A stretch of 64,000 nt of DNA from Stutzerimonas stutzeri (GTDB lineage: Bacteria; Pseudomonadota; Gammaproteobacteria; Pseudomonadales; Pseudomonadaceae): positions 186,001 to 250,000 of the forward strand of contig NZ_POUT01000003.1 in NCBI RefSeq assembly GCF_002890915.1, given 5' to 3'. The notes under the pieces were generated by a model that ran no database searches, was not told the DNA's origin, and saw nothing but the letters and a program-made list of their open reading frames with translations. Of the stretch, positions 62,343 to 64,000 are shown one piece after another. How positions within the stretch are numbered: position 1 is the first letter of the stretch; the number at the start of each line of letters is the position of its first letter. A program made the translations under genes and the position numbers.

Positions 62343-63491
62343 ATGCTCATCAGTAAATTGCCCCATGTCGGCACGACCATCTTCACCACCATGTCCCAGC
62401 TGGCTGCGGATAGCGGTGCGCTCAACCTGTCCCAGGGCTTTCCCGATTTCGACGGCCCCGATGCCCTGCGCGAGGCGCTGGCGCGACATGTCATGGCCGG
62501 GCACAACCAGTACGCGCCGATGACCGGCCTGCCCGCGCTGCGCGAGCAGGTCGCGGCCAAGGTGGCCACGCTGTATGGCCGGCCGGTGGATGCGGCCAGC
62601 GAGGTGACGATCACCCCCGGCGCCACCCAGGCGATCTTCTGCGCGATCCAGGCGCTGATCCGGCCGGGCGACGAGGTCATCGTCTTCGATCCCTGCTACG
62701 ACAGCTACGAGCCGTCCGTGCAACTGGCTGGCGGCATCTGCATCCACCAGCAGCTGAGCCTGCCGGATTTTCGCATCGACTGGCAGCGCCTGGCCGATGT
62801 GATCGGCCCGCGCACGCGGCTGATCGTCCTCAACACCCCGCACAACCCCAGTGGCGCGCTGATCGACGGCGACGACCTGGATCGCCTCGCCGCACTGATC
62901 CGCGAGCGCGATATCTACCTGCTCAGCGACGAGGTCTACGAGCACCTGGTCTTCGACGGCCGCGAGCACGCCAGCGTGCTGCGCCACGACGAGCTGTACC
63001 GGCGCAGCTTCGTCGTCAGCTCGTTCGGCAAGACCTACCACGTCACCGGCTGGAAGACCGGCTACGTGGTGGCGCCGCCGGCACTCAGCGCCGAGCTGCG
63101 CAAGGTTCACCAGTACGTCAGCTTCACCGGCGTGACGCCGCTGCAATGGGCGCTGGCCGACTTCATGGCCGCGCATCCCGAGCACATCGCCGAGCTGCCG
63201 GCCTTCTACCAGGCCAAGCGCGATCTGTTCTGCGACCTGCTGGCCGGTTCACGCTTCGGTTTCAAGCGGGCCGCGGGGACCTACTTCCAGCTGGCCGACT
63301 ATTCGGCGATCCGGCCGGATCTGGACGATGTGGCGATGGCCGAATGGTTGACGCGCGAACATGGCGTGGCGAGCATTCCGATCTCGGTCTTCTATCAGCA
63401 GGCGCCGGCGGATCTGCGGCTGGTGCGTTTCTGTTTTGCCAAACGGGAGGAGACGCTGCGTCAGGCGGCGGAACGACTATGCGCGATCTGA
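62343..63491 (+). CDS. Methionine/glutamine-type aminotransferase (YbdL-like)
   Basis: 382 residues, fold-type I PLP enzyme. Motifs NLSQGFPDFDGP, PHNPSG, and PLP lysine in SSFGKTYHVTGWKTGY. YbdL-like enzymes transaminate methionine, and with an omega-amidase partner turn the glutamine-derived keto acid to 2-oxoglutarate. GGAAGG is upstream of ATG 62343. It overlaps the next gene by 13 bases. Confidence 0.9.
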   Translation: MLISKLPHVGTTIFTTMSQLAADSGALNLSQGFPDFDGPDALREALARHVMAGHNQYAPMTGLPALREQVAAKVATLYGRPVDAASEVTITPGATQAIFCAIQALIRPGDEVIVFDPCYDSYEPSVQLAGGICIHQQLSLPDFRIDWQRLADVIGPRTRLIVLNTPHNPSGALIDGDDLDRLAALIRERDIYLLSDEVYEHLVFDGREHASVLRHDELYRRSFVVSSFGKTYHVTGWKTGYVVAPPALSAELRKVHQYVSFTGVTPLQWALADFMAAHPEHIAELPAFYQAKRDLFCDLLAGSRFGFKRAAGTYFQLADYSAIRPDLDDVAMAEWLTREHGVASIPISVFYQQAPADLRLVRFCFAKREETLRQAAERLCAI

Positions 63492-64000
63492 ACGATTTGC
63501 CGGATCTCGAACTGGCCCTGATACAGACCAGCCTGGTCTGGCAGGATGCGGCGGCCAACCGCGAGCGCTTCACCGTGCTGCTGGAACAGGCGCGCGGCGC
63601 CGATCTGATCATTCTTCCGGAAATGTTCACCACCGGCTTCTCCATGGACTCCGCCGCCCTGGCCGAGCCCGAGGAAGGGCCGAGCTATGTCTGGCTGCGC
63701 GAGCAGGCCGTCCGGCTGGATGCGGTGGTGACCGGCAGCGTGATCATCGAGGCCGCCGACGGCAGCCACCGCAACCGCCTGCTCTGGGCGCGGCCGGATG
63801 GCGAGGTGCTGCACTACGACAAGCGCCATCTGTTCCGCATGGCCGGCGAGCACAAGCACTACACGCCGGGGCTGCAACAGGCCCTGTTCGAGGTGAATGG
63901 CTGGCGCGTGCGGCCGCTGATTTGCTACGACCTGCGTTTCCCGGTCTGGAGCCGCGACCCCCACGGCACCGATCTGCTGCTCTATACCGCCAATTGGCCG
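63479..64000 (+). CDS. Omega-amidase/nitrilase family hydrolase (YafV-like), 3' end cut
   Basis: 174 codons to the window edge. Nitrilase-fold triad: Glu in LPEMFTTGF, Lys in YDKRHLFRM, Cys in LICYDLRFP. Start at 63479 overlaps the aminotransferase stop. YafV-type amidases clear 2-oxoglutaramate-like keto amides made by such aminotransferases (metabolite repair). Confidence 0.92.
   Translation, partial: MRDLNDLPDLELALIQTSLVWQDAAANRERFTVLLEQARGADLIILPEMFTTGFSMDSAALAEPEEGPSYVWLREQAVRLDAVVTGSVIIEAADGSHRNRLLWARPDGEVLHYDKRHLFRMAGEHKHYTPGLQQALFEVNGWRVRPLICYDLRFPVWSRDPHGTDLLLYTANWP

Overview
The window is a high-GC stretch of a gamma-proteobacterial chromosome, almost certainly a Pseudomonas of the stutzeri (Stutzerimonas) type. 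This rests on protein similarity I recognise, the strongly GC-biased third codon positions, and gene order: from valS (27.4 kb) to the right edge it follows the order I know from Pseudomonas aeruginosa (valS, a small hypothetical, holC, pepA, lptF, lptG, ... tRNA-Leu, queA, tgt, yajC, secD, secF, suhB, trmJ, cysE, isc operon, ndk, rlmN, pilF, rodZ, ispG, hisS, yfgM, bamB, der, aminotransferase, amidase). The genus is an inference; no rRNA is present to confirm it.

Left part (1-27 kb) is the more variable half. It opens with the end of a zinc/manganese ABC importer (permease, binding protein), then a roughly 260-bp inverted-repeat element lying exactly between two convergent stop codons. Next comes a leftward purine-catabolism cluster (2-12.3 kb): 8-oxoguanine deaminase, a BMP-type nucleoside-binding lipoprotein-family protein, a 2-oxoglutarate/Fe(II) oxygenase, xanthine dehydrogenase XdhA-XdhB with its maturation factor XdhC, and guanine deaminase. 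Together these would take guanine and hypoxanthine/xanthine to urate. Housekeeping and accessory genes follow: SDR, MltF, GIY-YIG nuclease, GST, DUF4344 metallopeptidase, PPK2, nucleoid protein YejK, two MFS transporters, a membrane-anchored TAXI protein, acetyltransferase, RlmF, a truncated SLC13 permease, a small wHTH protein and the NhaD sodium/proton antiporter.

Right part (27-64 kb) is core genome: translation (valS, hisS, tRNA-Leu, queA/tgt, trmJ, rlmN), envelope biogenesis (lptFG, secDF-yajC, bamB, yfgM-like, rodZ, pilF), Fe-S assembly (iscR-iscS-iscU-iscA-hscB-hscA-fdx-iscX, with a clear IscR-type operator on the promoter), isoprenoid synthesis (ispG, itself an Fe-S enzyme), cysteine supply (cysE next to isc, and a second serine acetyltransferase at 61.4 kb), and the GTPase der. 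After der lies a roughly 770-bp gene-free segment bounded by perfect 20-bp inverted repeats and built of two related inverted arms, the most unusual non-coding structure here. The window ends in a methionine/glutamine aminotransferase overlapping an omega-amidase that runs off the edge.

No CRISPR array, prophage, integron, or defence system was seen. The notable non-coding content is the two inverted-repeat elements, three sets of REP-like hairpins, several operators, and intrinsic terminators.
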